From positions 310,001 to 374,000 of the forward strand of contig CAVOPT010000007.1 in assembly GCA_963698165.1 (NCBI GenBank): a stretch of DNA of 64,000 nucleotides, written 5' to 3'. Source of the stretch: JAAYUJ01 sp963698165. GTDB taxonomy: Bacteria; Desulfobacterota; Syntrophobacteria; Syntrophobacterales; Syntrophobacteraceae. Below, piece by piece: positions 9,625-18,838 of the stretch (its first letter is position 1; each line of letters opens with the position of its first letter). Position numbers and translations under genes: made by a program. A model generated the notes under the pieces. It was not told where the DNA came from, made no database searches, and worked only from the letters and a program-made list of their open reading frames with translations.

Positions 9625-11058
9625 TCAATCCTTGGTCGGAAGGGAGGAATACAGTCTGCGGTATACCTGAGGCCACAGCTCTTCCGTTCTGGTTCCATCC
9701 TGGGGGTAACTCACGGATCCAATGTACGGATGCACGCGGATCCCTCTCATCCTGGGTGCGAAGAACACCCTGGCCACTTCCACCAGCCGTGAAAGCACGT
9801 GTTTCGCGTCTTGTGACGAGACTTCCGGAAAGAGAAAGCCAAAGCGGTTTTCGGTGACAAGGCCTACCATGACATCAGGGGGCAGCTCTTCGCACATGGC
9901 TGCCGCCGCTTCCCTCTGCCACCGGCGTGTCACCTTGGGCGAGAGCCGGGTGCACACCGTTCTCCAGGGTTCAATCTGCAGGAGCGCCAGGGTGAAGGGG
10001 GTACTCTCCTGCATGCACGAGGCGAGCACGCCATCCACCTTCATCTCGAAAGCATATCGATTGAAGAGGTTCGTCGACAGCTCGTAGGTCCTGAGGTGCT
10101 CGTATTCCTCCTGAAAAGCGGATTTTTCGAGGTACAGGTTGAAGAAATGGAGCACGTGGGAAATGGCCAACTGGTAGTCCAGACCCCATTCCCTGGGGTG
10201 CCGCGAAAGAAAGGCGAGGACCAGGGTGTGTCCGAGAGCCATCTGCGACGGGAGCCCCCACAGGGTGCCCTGGTGGGGCAATCCCTCGCTCGGCGAAAAG
10301 ACGAAATGTTCGGATGTCTCCGGGTTGAGCTTTGTGACCAGGACGGTCTTCTGCTTTCGAAACACCCAGCCGATGAGTCCCTTGTCCACCGGGAACGGCT
10401 GGTTCAGAAGGTTGCGCGGACAGTTCGGGGTGCTCGCAAAGAGGTGGTAGAAGGGCTTTTGTGCCTCCCGGAGGGCCAGGAAGGCATATTCCGCCTCGAG
10501 GAGTTCCGCGCTTTCGTTGACCAGCATGGCGCAGTAGTCTTCCGGGGAGAGCTCCTTGAAAGCAGCTTCATCCAGGCGCCGCCAGAAGTCGAGGATCCGC
10601 GCCGTGTCCTGCTGTTGTCGCAGATATTCATAGTGCTGCATGATCTCCTGGAGGACCGCAGCCACCTCCTTGATCCACTTCTGCTGTTTGTCGTTGAACC
10701 CCCATCCGTACTTGGTATCCACGTAGAGCACGCCGGCTCCGTCTCCCACCGGCACGGCGAAAAGCCCCTTGATGTGCGCCTCTCCCTCGCGATAAAAAGG
10801 GACAGTCGTGGAGAGGGCCGAAGTGACTTCAGGAAGCTTCTCCAAATGGATGGTCTGGCCGACTTTTTGGACCTGGCCGAGGATGCCGCTCTGTTCCAGA
10901 GGGAGAGAAACGACCTGCGGCAGATGGCGGCTCAGGGACTGGGATGCCGCCAGATTGAGCTGACGGGTTCTCGGATCGACAATGAAGAAGGCCGTCGTGT
11001 AAGCCTCCAGGACGTTGCTGAGGAGACTCACAAGAGACTGGTACGGGCTTTTGTCCAT
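9625..11058 (-). CDS. Two-GAF protein with degenerate GGDEF domain
   Basis: Cytoplasmic protein of 477 residues with two GAF-like sensory domains (about 10-150 and 165-310), a short helical linker and a C-terminal domain with the GGDEF fold (about 325-470). The active-site loop that should read GG(D/E)EF appears as TENRFGFL, so diguanylate cyclase activity is very unlikely; a role in binding or in protein contact is the better inference. It lies upstream of mreB on the same strand and is divergent from mutL. The start at 11058 (MDKSPYQSL) gives a complete first GAF domain. No membrane segment is seen. Confidence 0.75.
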   Translation of the reverse strand: MDKSPYQSLVSLLSNVLEAYTTAFFIVDPRTRQLNLAASQSLSRHLPQVVSLPLEQSGILGQVQKVGQTIHLEKLPEVTSALSTTVPFYREGEAHIKGLFAVPVGDGAGVLYVDTKYGWGFNDKQQKWIKEVAAVLQEIMQHYEYLRQQQDTARILDFWRRLDEAAFKELSPEDYCAMLVNESAELLEAEYAFLALREAQKPFYHLFASTPNCPRNLLNQPFPVDKGLIGWVFRKQKTVLVTKLNPETSEHFVFSPSEGLPHQGTLWGLPSQMALGHTLVLAFLSRHPREWGLDYQLAISHVLHFFNLYLEKSAFQEEYEHLRTYELSTNLFNRYAFEMKVDGVLASCMQESTPFTLALLQIEPWRTVCTRLSPKVTRRWQREAAAAMCEELPPDVMVGLVTENRFGFLFPEVSSQDAKHVLSRLVEVARVFFAPRMRGIRVHPYIGSVSYPQDGTRTEELWPQVYRRLYSSLPTKD

Positions 11059-11211
11059 GGGATTCCGCCTTTTTCATCTGTTTCCAGAGAGTCCAGAGGG
11101 CTGCAAAAGGGCCTGGAGATTTGGATTGTGAATGAAGGATCGTCTGGGATCGCAGGCGCGGCCCTACTCTGTCATTAGATGAGAAGCAGCAAAAAGTAAA
11201 GCGAGAAACCG

Positions 11212-13030
11212 ATGGGAAGAATTCGAGTCTTGCCGGACAATCTCTGCAATCAGATTGCCGCTGGGGAAGTTGTGGAAAGGCCTGCGGCAGTCGTCAAGGA
11301 ATTGATGGAAAACAGCGTCGACGCCGGAGGGCCGCAAAATCCACGTGGCCCTCATCCACGGGGGACGCAAGGAGATCCGGGTGGTGGACAACGGCTGCGG
11401 CATGTCCCATGACGACGCCCTCCTGGCGATTGAAAGGCATGCGACGAGCAAAATCAAGGACATCCATGATTTGCAGGCGATCCGGTCCCTGGGCTTTCGT
11501 GGAGAGGCCCTCCCCAGCATTGCTTCGGTGAGCCGCTTCGAGCTCGTCACCCGGGAAGCCGACTCCCTCTCCGGCACCCTCATCCGGGTGGAAGGAGGCA
11601 TTCTGAGGGATGCGCGGGAAACGGGGAGTCCCGTCGGGACCCTGATCACGGTGCGGGACCTTTTCTACAACATGCCTGCCAGGCGCAAGTTCCTGCGTAC
11701 CGTCGACACGGAGATGGCCCACATAGCGGACCAGTTTCTCCGCCTCGCCATGGCCCATCCCCACATCCACTTTCAGCTCTTCCATCAGGAGCGCTCCCTC
11801 TACGATTTCCCTCCGGCAAAGGCACCCGTTGCCAGAGTGTCCCAGGTTCTCGGAAGCGATTTCTCCGCCAGGCTTTGCCCATTTTCCCTGGAAGCACATC
11901 CCGTGGTCGTTCACGGCTTCGTCGGCCCCCCAGATGTTCAGAGGCCCAACGCCCAGTCGCTCTTCCTCTATGCCAACAGACGCCCCGTCTGGGACAGGAT
12001 GCTCAACCGGGCGATCCTCAGCGCTTACGAGGCCGTCATTCCCAAGGGGAAATACCCGCTGGTGGTGCTCTTCCTGGAAATCCCCCCCGACCTCCTGGAC
12101 GTCAACGTACACCCCACAAAGCGGGAGGTCCGCTTCCGAAATCCGTCGGAAATCCTCGAACGAGTGCGGGAGGCGATTCTGCGAAGCCTGGAGCGCTACA
12201 GGCCCTGTTCCGATCCCAGGGGCTTTCCGTCCCCGCCGTCGGCCAGGGAAGAGCAGCGGGCCGCCCCTTCCCCGTTCCCCGCGGGCGTCCAGGTCGCCTT
12301 CGACGCCCGCCCAATGGACGGGCCTTCCGGACACATGCGCTCCATCCCCAGTCCCGTGGCCGACCTGGCTCATCGCCCCACACAAAGCCTTGAGCCCACC
12401 TCGGGGGATGTGCCTCCCGACTTCGGCACGGAGCCGGCCTCTCCTCTCGCGGCCACGGGCTTTGCCGGGCTCCCCCTTCTGGGGCAGGTGGGCAACGCGT
12501 ATATTCTCCTCGAGGCGCCCGACGGCCTGATCCTCGTCGACCAGCATGCCGCTCACGAGAGGATACTTTACGATGGCCTCGCATCGCGGAAGGAGGGCAT
12601 TTCGAAGCAGCGCCTCCTTCGCTCCGTCGTCCTGCAGCTCCTGCCCAGGGAAGCCGCGAACCTGCGGCGATGGATCCCTCAGCTTGCCCAGCTGGGGTTC
12701 GAGCTGGAACCCTTCGGGGGAGACAGCTTCATCGTGTCCGCCGTCCCCGCGATTCTCAGCGATTGCCCTCCCGATGCCCTGATACGGGAAATGCTGAACA
12801 CGGCCCATGAAGAAGAACGGGAACCCGAGTGGAATATTGCCGCGGGCCTCGTCAAGACCGCGGCTTGTCACAAGGCGGTCAGGGCGGGACAAAAACTCAA
12901 GCCCGATGAACTGCGGCTCCTCCTGGAGGACCTCGACAGGACCGCCATGCCTTCCACCTGCCCTCACGGGCGTCCTCTGTGGTTGAAGCTCACCCACGCC
13001 GACATTGCCCGGCTCTTTCACCGGACATGA
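11212..13030 (+). pseudogene. mutL: DNA mismatch repair protein MutL, one frameshift in codon 40 region
   Basis: MutL couples MutS mismatch recognition to strand incision. From the ATG at 11212 the frame gives the GHKL ATPase start (IAAGEVVERPAAVVKELMENS) and then breaks at GGG, 11329-11331. Removing one G yields the expected DAG-RKIH-VALIHGG and joins the frame that runs to 13030, with DNGCGM and GFRGEALPSIASVS. The C-terminal domain has DQHAAHERILYD, which departs from the metal-site pattern DQHA-x2-E-x4-E at its last residue (D for E), plus ACHKAVRAG and CPHGRP. Total length would be about 606 residues, normal for MutL. miaA follows after 9 bases, as is common. An extra G in a G run is a frequent sequencing error. 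Confidence 0.9.
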
Positions 13031-13039
13031 CGAGGGCAC

Positions 13040-13984
13040 ATGCCACGCCTTCCCATCATTCTCCTTGGAGGCCCGACGGGAGTCGGAAAAACCGCCTTCG
13101 CCCTCGAACTGGCCCGCCGCCTCGGAACCGAGATCATCAACGCCGACTCCATGCAGGTTTACAGGTTCATGGACATCGGCACCGCAAAACCGACCCGTGA
13201 AGAGCGACTCGCCGTTGCGCATCATCTCCTGGACGTGGTCAACCCGGACGAGCCCTTCGACGCCTCCCTCTACGCGGACATGGCCCATCCCCTGGTGGCC
13301 GCCCTGCACCAACGAGGCAAGATACCCCTCGTCGTCGGGGGAACGGGCCTCTACATGAAAACCCTGACCCGGGGAATCTGCCCCGGGGCCCCTTCCAGCG
13401 CGACGGAGCGACTGTGGTTGCTCCGCCGGCTGAAAGAAGAGGGCCTCAAAACACTCCACGATGAGCTCAAGGAAGCGGACCCCCTTCTTGGAGGCAAGAT
13501 CCACCCCAATGACCGTCAACGCATCCTCCGCGCCTTGGAAGTCTTCAGGCTGACCGGCCGACCCCTGTCTTACTGGCAGGAACAGCACCGATTTGGGGAG
13601 TGCCGCTATGAGAGTGTCAAGATCGTATTGTCCCGGGATCGAAAGGAGCTCTACCAGCGGATAGACCGGCGTGTTCACCGGATGCTGGCACAAGGTTTTC
13701 TGAACGAGGTGGAGGGCCTTCTCGGGATGGGCTACGGTCCGGGCTTGAAACCGATGCAATCCCTTGGCTACAGCCAGCTGGTCAGGCATCTGTCCGGGGA
13801 ATGCTCACTCGATGATGCGGTCGTGGAGATTCAGCGGGAGACCCGCCGCTATGCTAAACGGCAGTTGACATGGTTTCGGGGAGACCCTGAATTCCAGTGG
13901 TTTCACCCGGACGAAGGGGAAAAGGTGATGGACCTCGTGGGACTCAGGCTGGAAAGCTTGGCGGACCGCCAACCCATTCCTTGA
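13040..13984 (+). CDS. miaA: tRNA dimethylallyltransferase MiaA
   Basis: Transfers dimethylallyl from DMAPP to N6 of A37 in tRNAs reading UNN codons. The 314 residues start with a P-loop (GGPTGVGKT, residues 8-16), followed by the substrate segment ADSMQVYRFMDIGTAKP, the VVGGTGLYMKTL motif (about residue 97) and the C-terminal SLGYSQLVRHLSGE and KRQLTWFRGD segments typical of the family. It starts 9 bases after the mutL stop and is probably cotranscribed. Both copies of every key motif are intact and no frameshift is seen. Confidence 0.97.
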   Translation: MPRLPIILLGGPTGVGKTAFALELARRLGTEIINADSMQVYRFMDIGTAKPTREERLAVAHHLLDVVNPDEPFDASLYADMAHPLVAALHQRGKIPLVVGGTGLYMKTLTRGICPGAPSSATERLWLLRRLKEEGLKTLHDELKEADPLLGGKIHPNDRQRILRALEVFRLTGRPLSYWQEQHRFGECRYESVKIVLSRDRKELYQRIDRRVHRMLAQGFLNEVEGLLGMGYGPGLKPMQSLGYSQLVRHLSGECSLDDAVVEIQRETRRYAKRQLTWFRGDPEFQWFHPDEGEKVMDLVGLRLESLADRQPIP

Positions 13985-14206
13985 TTCTCCATGGACCGCC
14001 ACGGAAATCGGGGCCGTAAGCTCTGCACAGCCGTGATTGCACCGGGTGCCGAAAATCGGTCTTGACGTGAGGGCCATCCTTGTTTACGCCGCCGTGGAAG
14101 AAGGCGCCACCGTCCTATTCATCATGGCCGCCGGCAGGCCGTATTCATCTCACTCTTGATGGCACCCGAGCACGGTTGCCAGCCGTAGGGCCCATGAGAC
14201 ACCGTG

Positions 14207-15343
14207 CTAGGACAGTCGATTCCGGTAATCTTCGTAGCCGAACTCGCGCACGACCCGGACTCTTCCCTGTCTGTCCACGACGGTGATGGACGGAAGACGG
14301 ACCCCGTTGAACGTGTTGTTCTTCACCATGGTGTAGTGGGCCATGTCCAGGAAGACCACCCTGGACCCCGGTTTGAGAGGCTCGCGGAAGGAGTAGTCCC
14401 CTATCACGTCCCCCGCGAGGCAGGTGAGCCCACCCAGCCGGTACTTGTGAGGGTATTCGTCGATGGTTCCGGCCCCTTCGATTTCCGGTCTATAGGGCAT
14501 CTCCAGCACGTCCGGCATGTGGGCTGCCGCCGAAGTGTCCAGGATGGCGATGTCCATGGCGTTGTGGGTGACGTCGAGAACCGAGGCCACGAGTACGCCG
14601 GCGTTGAGTGCAATGGCTTCTCCCGGTTCCAGGTAGACCTCCAGGGGGTAGCGCTCCTTGAAGCCCTTGATGGTGTCGCAGAGGAGGTCTACATTGTAAT
14701 CATCACGGGTGATGTGATGGCCGCCGCCAAAATTGACCCAGGTCATCCCTCCGAGAAATTCCCCGAACTTCTCCTCGAACACGGAAAGCGTTCGCACCAG
14801 AGAGTCCGCGTTCAGTTCGCACAGGTTGTGAAAATGGAGGCCGGAGATGCCGTCGAGGGCATCCTCCCTGAAGTTGGCCCGGGTGACACCAAGGCGCGAA
14901 TAGGGGCCGCAGGGATCGTAGATGGGAACCTTCACCTCCGAATGCTCGGGATTGACCCGGATCCCGCAAATGAGCGGCTTGTCGTGATCGAAGACCCGGA
15001 ACTTGTAACGACTCCACTGAGAAAAAGAGTTGAACACCATGTGGCTGCTGTATCGCAGGAGCTCCTTGAACTCGCTTTCCCGGTAGGCCGGAGCGAAGAG
15101 ATGCACCTCCCGTCCGAACTCTTCGAAGCCAAGGCGTGCTTCGTCCAGGGAACTTGCCGCCACGCCGTGCAGAGTCTCCCGGATCAAGGGGAACAGGCTG
15201 AACATGGCGAATCCCTTGAGAGCCATGACGATCTTGCACCCGGTGCGCTTCTGAACCGAGTCAAGGATCTTCAGGTTGTGCTCGATGGCTCTCTCGTCAA
15301 CAAGATAGCAGGGTGTGGGAAGGCTATTGAGGTCGATGTCCAT
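14207..15343 (-). CDS. nspC: Carboxynorspermidine/carboxyspermidine decarboxylase
   Basis: PLP enzyme of the alanine-racemase fold (group IV decarboxylases) that removes the carboxyl group from carboxyspermidine or carboxynorspermidine to give the polyamine. The start at 15343 (MDIDLNSLPTPCYLVDE) places the PLP lysine in KIVMALKGFAMFSLFP at about residue 40; longer in-frame starts upstream would add an unrelated stretch. Other marks are the HFHNLCE segment, NFGGGHHITR and the substrate site segment EPGEAIALNAG. About 378 residues, as usual. It follows the dehydrogenase gene on the same strand, giving the two-step alternative spermidine pathway. Confidence 0.93.
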   Translation of the reverse strand: MDIDLNSLPTPCYLVDERAIEHNLKILDSVQKRTGCKIVMALKGFAMFSLFPLIRETLHGVAASSLDEARLGFEEFGREVHLFAPAYRESEFKELLRYSSHMVFNSFSQWSRYKFRVFDHDKPLICGIRVNPEHSEVKVPIYDPCGPYSRLGVTRANFREDALDGISGLHFHNLCELNADSLVRTLSVFEEKFGEFLGGMTWVNFGGGHHITRDDYNVDLLCDTIKGFKERYPLEVYLEPGEAIALNAGVLVASVLDVTHNAMDIAILDTSAAAHMPDVLEMPYRPEIEGAGTIDEYPHKYRLGGLTCLAGDVIGDYSFREPLKPGSRVVFLDMAHYTMVKNNTFNGVRLPSITVVDRQGRVRVVREFGYEDYRNRLS

Positions 15344-15552
15344 ATTGTCTATCCGTTTGGCTCCTCGCAGATCGGCGTGAAAATAGATGGAATGATGCTG
15401 TTTCAGAGCCCGTCGCCCATGTAGCATATCAGGGCCTTGTGCCCGTCCTGAACGCCCACGAGGGGCTATGCTACAGAGGCATCTAACACGCAAATCCGCG
15501 AAGGCCCCTCCATTATTTCCGATCCAGCTTCAACGAGGAACAATCGCCGGAC

Positions 15553-16731
15553 TCATGCCGGAAACTTCTCAATCCATGGCAGCCCATAGCGGCCCAGCTT
15601 TTCCATGAAGGGATCCGGGTCGAATTCCTCCACATTGAAAACTCCCGAGCCCTTCCAGGCTCCGGTGAGCATCAGCATCGCTCCGATCATCGCCGGAACC
15701 CCCGTCGTGTAGGAGATGGCCTGGGCCTTCACTTCCCTGTAGCATTCCGCATGGTCGCAAATGTTGTAAACGTAGTATTTCCGGGGTTTGCCGTCCTTGG
15801 TTCCCTCGATCATGCAGCCGATGTTGGTCTTTCCCTTGTACTGGACGCCAAGTGAGGAAGGTTCCGGCAGGAGGGCCTTCAGGAACTTGAGGGGCACGAT
15901 GTCACACCCCTCGAAGGGGACGGGGTCGATGCGGGTCATGCCGACATTCTGCAGCACCCGCAGGTGGGTGAGATACTCCTGGGAGAACGTCATCCAGAAT
16001 CGCATTCTTCTGACCCCCGGGATGTTCCTGGCCAAGGACTCCAGTTCCTCGTGGTACATGAGATACATTTCCCTGGGCCCGATTTCCGGAAAATCGAACG
16101 TTTCATGGACAGACAGGGGCTCTGTCTCGACCCATTGGCCGTTCTCGTAATACCTGCCCCTCTGGGTGATCTCCCGGATGTTGATTTCCGGGTTGAAGTT
16201 GGTGGCGAAAGGGTGGCCGTGGTCCCCGGCATTGCAGTCCATGATGTCGATGGTGTGGATGGCATCGAAGTGGTGCTTCAGGGCATGGGCACAGAAGATG
16301 TTGGTCACACCCGGGTCAAACCCGCACCCCAAGAGGGCCATGATTCCTTTCTCCTTGAACCGGTCGTGGTAGTCCCACTGCCATTTGTAGCAGAACCTGG
16401 CCTCATCGGGGGGTTCGTAGTTGGCCGTATCAAGGTACGGTACTCCCGTTTCGAGGCATGCGTCCATGATGCTCAGATCCTGGAAGGGAAGCGCCACGTT
16501 GATGATGAGGTCCGGGGACACTCTTCGGATGAGCTCAACGAGTTCGCGGGTGTTGTCGGCATCCACCTGAGCGATCTCAATGGGCCTTGAAACCTGGTCC
16601 CTTATCCGCCGGCACTTTTCGATGGTGCGGCTCGCAAGGACGATCTCGGAAAAAACCTCCGGAACCTGGACACACTTGTGTGTGACCACTCCTCCAACAC
16701 CACCCGCCCCAATGATCAGGACTTTGCTCAT
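15553..16731 (-). CDS. Carboxynorspermidine dehydrogenase (saccharopine dehydrogenase family)
   Basis: Condenses aspartate semialdehyde with a diamine and reduces the Schiff base with NADPH to carboxy(nor)spermidine. The start at 16731 (MSKVLIIGAGGVGGVVTHK) places the Rossmann dinucleotide motif at the N-terminus and has GGAG seven bases upstream. Later segments match the family: SPDLIINVALPFQD, LDTANYEPPDEA, GFDPGVTNIFCAHALKH and the DCNAGDHGHPFATNFNPE substrate segment. About 392 residues. It lies upstream of nspC with a 209-base gap, so both steps of the pathway are adjacent. Family members that make lysine show different neighbours, so the polyamine role is the better call. Confidence 0.92.
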   Translation of the reverse strand: MSKVLIIGAGGVGGVVTHKCVQVPEVFSEIVLASRTIEKCRRIRDQVSRPIEIAQVDADNTRELVELIRRVSPDLIINVALPFQDLSIMDACLETGVPYLDTANYEPPDEARFCYKWQWDYHDRFKEKGIMALLGCGFDPGVTNIFCAHALKHHFDAIHTIDIMDCNAGDHGHPFATNFNPEINIREITQRGRYYENGQWVETEPLSVHETFDFPEIGPREMYLMYHEELESLARNIPGVRRMRFWMTFSQEYLTHLRVLQNVGMTRIDPVPFEGCDIVPLKFLKALLPEPSSLGVQYKGKTNIGCMIEGTKDGKPRKYYVYNICDHAECYREVKAQAISYTTGVPAMIGAMLMLTGAWKGSGVFNVEEFDPDPFMEKLGRYGLPWIEKFPA

Positions 16732-17203
16732 TCCCAACTCCTCTTCATCTCCAAAACCAACGGCACCTTTCCCATGGAAGAGCAAGCAAGGGAACCGTTC
16801 GCAAGTCTCCCCTTTCCTTAACATGGAGAACCATGCCATACCCGCCATCATTTCAGAATCCGCGGTGACAAGGCACCCAGGCGATCGGGACTCAGGCGGA
16901 GCACGACCCTTCCTTCATTCCATCTCTTTCTGAGGCCCAAAAGGCAATGAGGCCATTGTAGAAACAGCAAGTCCTCGTGTCAATCGCAGCCGGCATAACA
17001 TCTTTCCGAGATTAGGAAAACTCCGCACCCCGCACCCGCATCCGTTTGTTCGAGGCTACCCGGCCACAGTCGCAGCAAGCCTGGACGCAACAGGGTTTTA
17101 CGTCAAGTTCTGGACCGACAAGTCCGAATATACGTCATACCAGTGGAATGAAACTCTAATTCACAGAGTCCCTTTGTCTCTCTCAGATGGAGGTTGAACC
17201 GCA
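16732..17203. other. Divergent intergenic region upstream of the transporter-chemosensory cluster
   Basis: About 470 bases between the divergent dehydrogenase and binding-protein genes. No supported gene, and no riboswitch-like or strong hairpin element was recognised. It must hold the promoters of both operons. GGAGG at 17189-17193 is the ribosome site for the gene that starts at 17204, with a longish 10-base spacing. Confidence 0.5.
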
Positions 17204-18112
17204 ATGCAGGCAAGATTCAGGCTGAGTGTATTCGTGCTGTTCGTGGGGATCTCCATGTTATCCCCCAGCATTTCATCTTCCCAGGAAATCAAAATCGGAA
17301 TTCTGGCAAACCGGGGATTCACGGCGGCAGCGAAACAGTGGACCGCAACCGCTCAATATCTGACGTCAAAGCTCGGGAAACCCGTCGCAGTGTTTCCCAT
17401 GGACGACAAGACCTTGGTGGAACAGGTCAAGGAGGGAAAAGTCGATTTCTTTTACACCAATTCCGCCATGTATGTGGAACTGAACCGGTTCCACAACGCA
17501 CAGGCCATCGCCACACTGGTCAATCAGGTCAACAGCCAGCCCCTCGATCAATGGGGAGCCGCCGTGATAGTCAGGCGCGACAGCTCCATCAACAGTCTCT
17601 CTGATTTGAAAGGCAAGGATTTCATGTGCCGCGGCATCATGGCTTTTGGCGGGTGGCTCATGGCAAAGCGCCTTTTCGTGGATAACGGCATGGACCCCGA
17701 AAAGGACCTCAAATCCCTACGCTCCACGGCGACCCACGACAACGTTGTTTGGGCCGTCTACAACGGGGCGGTCGACGCCGGTTCCGTGCGCACGGGCACC
17801 CTGGAGCAGATGGCCCAGGACGGAAAAATCAAGCTCGAGGATTTCAGAATCATCCATCAGATGTCGGACAAATTCCCCCTGGTTCATTCCACCCAGCTCT
17901 ATCCGGAGTACCCGATGGCAGCATCCGCCCACGTCTCTCAGAACCTGAGAACCGAGGTGGCCCAGGCGCTCCTCGCTCTCTCTCCATCGGACACGGCTTT
18001 AACCAGTGCGGGAATCGCGGGGTGGAAGAAGCCCGTCGACTATTCATCCGTCATCGATTGCCTGACCGCGGTCCAATACGGGCCTTTCGCCAAGCAGGCG
18101 GCGAAACAATGA
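17204..18112 (+). CDS. PhnD-family periplasmic substrate-binding protein
   Basis: Exported binding protein of 302 residues. A signal peptide (residues 1-26, ending SISSSQ) is followed by the PhnD/SsuA-like fold: IKIGILANRGF, a WTATAQYLTSKLG segment, EQVKEGKVDFFYTNSAMYVEL and INSLSDLKGKDF. The same fold occurs in phosphonate-binding proteins and in the periplasmic sensor part of TtrS-type kinases, so binding for sensing rather than uptake is possible. The ligand cannot be read from sequence. It is the first of four transport genes (30-base gap to the permease) and of the whole co-directional run that ends at 32.4 kb. Confidence 0.85.
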   Translation: MQARFRLSVFVLFVGISMLSPSISSSQEIKIGILANRGFTAAAKQWTATAQYLTSKLGKPVAVFPMDDKTLVEQVKEGKVDFFYTNSAMYVELNRFHNAQAIATLVNQVNSQPLDQWGAAVIVRRDSSINSLSDLKGKDFMCRGIMAFGGWLMAKRLFVDNGMDPEKDLKSLRSTATHDNVVWAVYNGAVDAGSVRTGTLEQMAQDGKIKLEDFRIIHQMSDKFPLVHSTQLYPEYPMAASAHVSQNLRTEVAQALLALSPSDTALTSAGIAGWKKPVDYSSVIDCLTAVQYGPFAKQAAKQ

Positions 18113-18142
18113 TCCGGGGAGTCATCCCTGTTGAGGTAAAAC

Positions 18143-18838
18143 ATGCTGTCTTCCATCTTGAACGGTACAGACAATCTGCCTGGAGTGGTTCAGATCGGAA
18201 AGGCCTGCTTTGAGCTTCTCAGCGACGGCACTCTCCTTCGCTACAGCGTCGCCAGCCTTTTTCGCGTCACGGTGGGTTTTTATCTGGCGGCGCTTTTGGC
18301 GATTCCCCTGGGAATCTACCTGGGACGCCGCAAACGCATCGGGCAATGGGTAAATCCCATCATCCAGTTCCTGCGACCGGTTTCTCCCCTTGCCTGGATT
18401 CCTTTTGCAATGATCTGGTTTGGGATCGGAGACAGACCCGCCTTCTTCATCATATTCATGGCAAGCTTTTTTCCCATCCTTCTGACCACCATCAGCGCGG
18501 CGGCGATGATTCCGAACATGTACTTCCAGGTGGCCGCAAACCTTCAGTTCAAGATGTGGGAGAACCTCTGCTACGTCATTTTGCCCGCCACGATGCCCAG
18601 CATTGTCCTCGCTCTCAGAGTGGCTCTCGGCATCGCCTGGATGGTGGTGGTGGCCGCTGAAATGATCGCGGTTAAAAGCGGGTTGGGCTTTCTCATTGTC
18701 GACGCCCGCAATGCCCTCAGGATCGACTATGTCATCGTGGCAATCATGATCATTGGTGGAATCGGTCTCCTTCTCGACCACACCATGACGCAACTGGAAC
18801 GCATTGGTTCGGTAAGGTGGTGCTTTGAGCAGAACTAA
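18143..18838 (+). CDS. ABC transporter permease, SsuC/TauC/NrtB type
   Basis: Inner-membrane permease of 231 residues with about five to six hydrophobic helices. The EAA-type loop is at about residues 135-155 (AANLQFKMWENLCYVILPATMP), the contact for the ATPase. The segment RPVSPLAWIPFAMIWFGIGD is typical for the nitrate/sulfonate/taurine class of importers. It ends inside the next gene (14-base overlap). Substrate not predictable. Confidence 0.92.
   Translation: MLSSILNGTDNLPGVVQIGKACFELLSDGTLLRYSVASLFRVTVGFYLAALLAIPLGIYLGRRKRIGQWVNPIIQFLRPVSPLAWIPFAMIWFGIGDRPAFFIIFMASFFPILLTTISAAAMIPNMYFQVAANLQFKMWENLCYVILPATMPSIVLALRVALGIAWMVVVAAEMIAVKSGLGFLIVDARNALRIDYVIVAIMIIGGIGLLLDHTMTQLERIGSVRWCFEQN

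Noticed and set aside
11294..13789. Very long open frame (over 800 codons) on the minus strand across mutL and miaA
   Set aside because: It is the antisense shadow of two well-supported genes, produced by high GC third positions; no family motif is visible in it.
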